A stretch of DNA of 6,481 bases from Lachnospiraceae bacterium (GTDB lineage: Bacteria > Bacillota_A > Clostridia > Lachnospirales > Lachnospiraceae): contig JAGCAV010000126.1 in the NCBI GenBank assembly GCA_017652545.1, positions 1-6,481 on the forward strand, in the 5' to 3' direction. The position numbers and the translations under genes were made by a program. The notes below the pieces were generated by a model, which searched no databases, was not told where the DNA came from, and was given only the letters and a program-made list of their open reading frames with translations. Every line of letters starts with the position of its first letter. Positions within the stretch are counted from its first letter, which is position 1. Positions 5,950 to 6,481 of this stretch are shown in pieces.

Positions 5950-5988
5950 AATCAGAAAGGCCGGACCCAGTGTCCGGCCTTTCTGATT
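5950..5988 (+). terminator. Rho-independent terminator of the transporter operon
   Basis: AATCAGAAAGGCCGGAC (5950-5966) pairs perfectly with GTCCGGCCTTTCTGATT (5972-5988): a 17-bp stem and a 5-nt loop. The GGCCGGAC core is followed by TTTCTGATT, and the A-rich opposite arm could let it work on the other strand as well. It lies 81 nt after the binding-protein stop and marks the end of the operon. Confidence 0.85.
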
Positions 5989-6071
5989 CATATGCAGGAC
6001 AAGGTGTACAAGTATATATTACCAGTTTCTTATACGTAAAGATGACATCAGAAAATAGGAGAGAAGGCGAC
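5989..6071 (+). promoter_or_regulatory. Leader of the isomerase/epimerase gene, probable promoter region
   Basis: This AT-rich stretch lies between the operon terminator and the next start codon. TATATT (6015-6020) and TTATAC (6030-6035) are possible -10 elements, but neither has a convincing -35 at 16-18 nt. TGTACA (6005-6010) and TACGTA (6033-6038) are short palindromes. A promoter is expected here because a strong terminator precedes the gene, but its exact position cannot be fixed. Confidence 0.35.
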
Positions 6072-6481
6072 ATGTCTAAGATTCTGTACGGCAGCCAGAC
6101 GTATCCCTGGCAGATGAATGTAGAAAAATATCACGGACAGGTTCCTCATATGGTCGAGGTCCTGAAGCAGGCGGGCTTCACGGGAATTGAAGCAGAGATC
6201 GTTATGCTGGGTGATTACTATAAAGACTGGAGCGCTCTGAAAGATCTGCTGGACCGGGAGGGAATCACCCTGGCAGCATTGGCAGTACATGAAGACTGGC
6301 TTCACGAACAGGAGACAGATAAGGAGAAGGAAAACCTGGATGAAGCTATCGAATTCCTGACTCATTTCCGTACAGCCAAACTGCTGCTTGCCCATGTGGC
6401 AGCAGATCCTGTACGTGAGCATCATTTATATGAAAAGCAGATGAACCAGCTCAACTGTCTGGTAGATATTGCAAGGCGGGC
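6072..6481 (+). CDS. Sugar phosphate isomerase/epimerase-like TIM-barrel protein, N-terminal part (3' end outside window)
   Basis: ATG 6072 opens a frame of 136 full codons that runs off the window. AGGAG (6057-6061) lies 10 nt upstream and AAGG (6064-6067) 4 nt upstream. The sequence fits the AP_endonuc_2 / xylose isomerase-like TIM-barrel superfamily, which includes IolE-type dehydratases, ketose 3-epimerases and hydroxypyruvate isomerases. Beta strand 1 is ILYGSQTYPW (4-13); strand 2 is GFTGIEAE, with the acidic residues typical after the GIE motif; strand 3 is TLAALAVHEDW; strand 4 is AKLLLAHVA. The metal-binding residues of the later strands are not visible, so the reaction cannot be named. 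It follows the transporter operon on the same strand after a terminator, so it is probably a separately promoted member of the same carbohydrate locus, acting on an imported sugar or its ketose. Confidence 0.75.
   Translation, partial: MSKILYGSQTYPWQMNVEKYHGQVPHMVEVLKQAGFTGIEAEIVMLGDYYKDWSALKDLLDREGITLAALAVHEDWLHEQETDKEKENLDEAIEFLTHFRTAKLLLAHVAADPVREHHLYEKQMNQLNCLVDIARR

Noticed and set aside
6048..6425. Minus-strand open frame of 125 codons at the window end
   Set aside because: The + strand encodes a clear TIM-barrel N-terminus with a ribosome binding site in the same place, so the minus frame is a shadow.

Overview
The window looks like the chromosome of an anaerobic, Gram-positive Clostridia-type bacterium, most plausibly of the Lachnospiraceae kind. 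This is inferred from mid-range base composition judged by eye, strong AGGAGG-like ribosome binding sites, TTG start codons, and a CUT2-type sugar ABC transporter beside a polyol-type dehydrogenase. No ribosomal RNA or other definitive taxonomic marker is present, so the placement is tentative. All genes are on the + strand.

Region 1 (1-1306) is housekeeping. It holds the 3' end of ribonuclease Z (rnz, tRNA 3' processing) followed closely by tsaD (tRNA t6A37 modification). The junction is odd: an array of GAGAGTGG units flanked by two copies of AATTCAGA sits between them, and it appears to supply both the ribosome binding site and the TTG start of tsaD.

Region 2 (1307-1461) is an intergenic control region. 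It has two candidate promoters and a perfect 11-bp inverted repeat that partly duplicates an adjacent 16-bp palindrome. It separates the housekeeping genes from a carbohydrate-utilisation operon.

Region 3 (1462-5868) is the operon: a short-chain dehydrogenase/reductase resembling polyol (mannitol/sorbose/xylulose-type) dehydrogenases, then a complete CUT2 ABC importer in the order ATPase, permease, substrate-binding protein. The likely scheme is that the binding protein captures a monosaccharide or polyol, the permease and twin ATPase import it, and the dehydrogenase oxidises or reduces it in the cytoplasm. The substrate cannot be read from the sequence. The binding protein resembles galactose-binding MglB but appears to lack two of its sugar-contacting residues. 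The operon ends at a perfect 17-bp stem terminator (5950-5988).

Region 4 (5989-6481) starts a new unit with a sugar-phosphate isomerase/epimerase-like TIM-barrel gene, cut off by the window end. It probably belongs to the same catabolic locus.

I see no mobile-element gene, CRISPR array, RNA gene or clear novel defence or biosynthetic system. The most noteworthy signals are the repeat insertion at the tsaD start, the nested palindromes upstream of the dehydrogenase, and a binding protein with no recognisable lipoprotein anchor.
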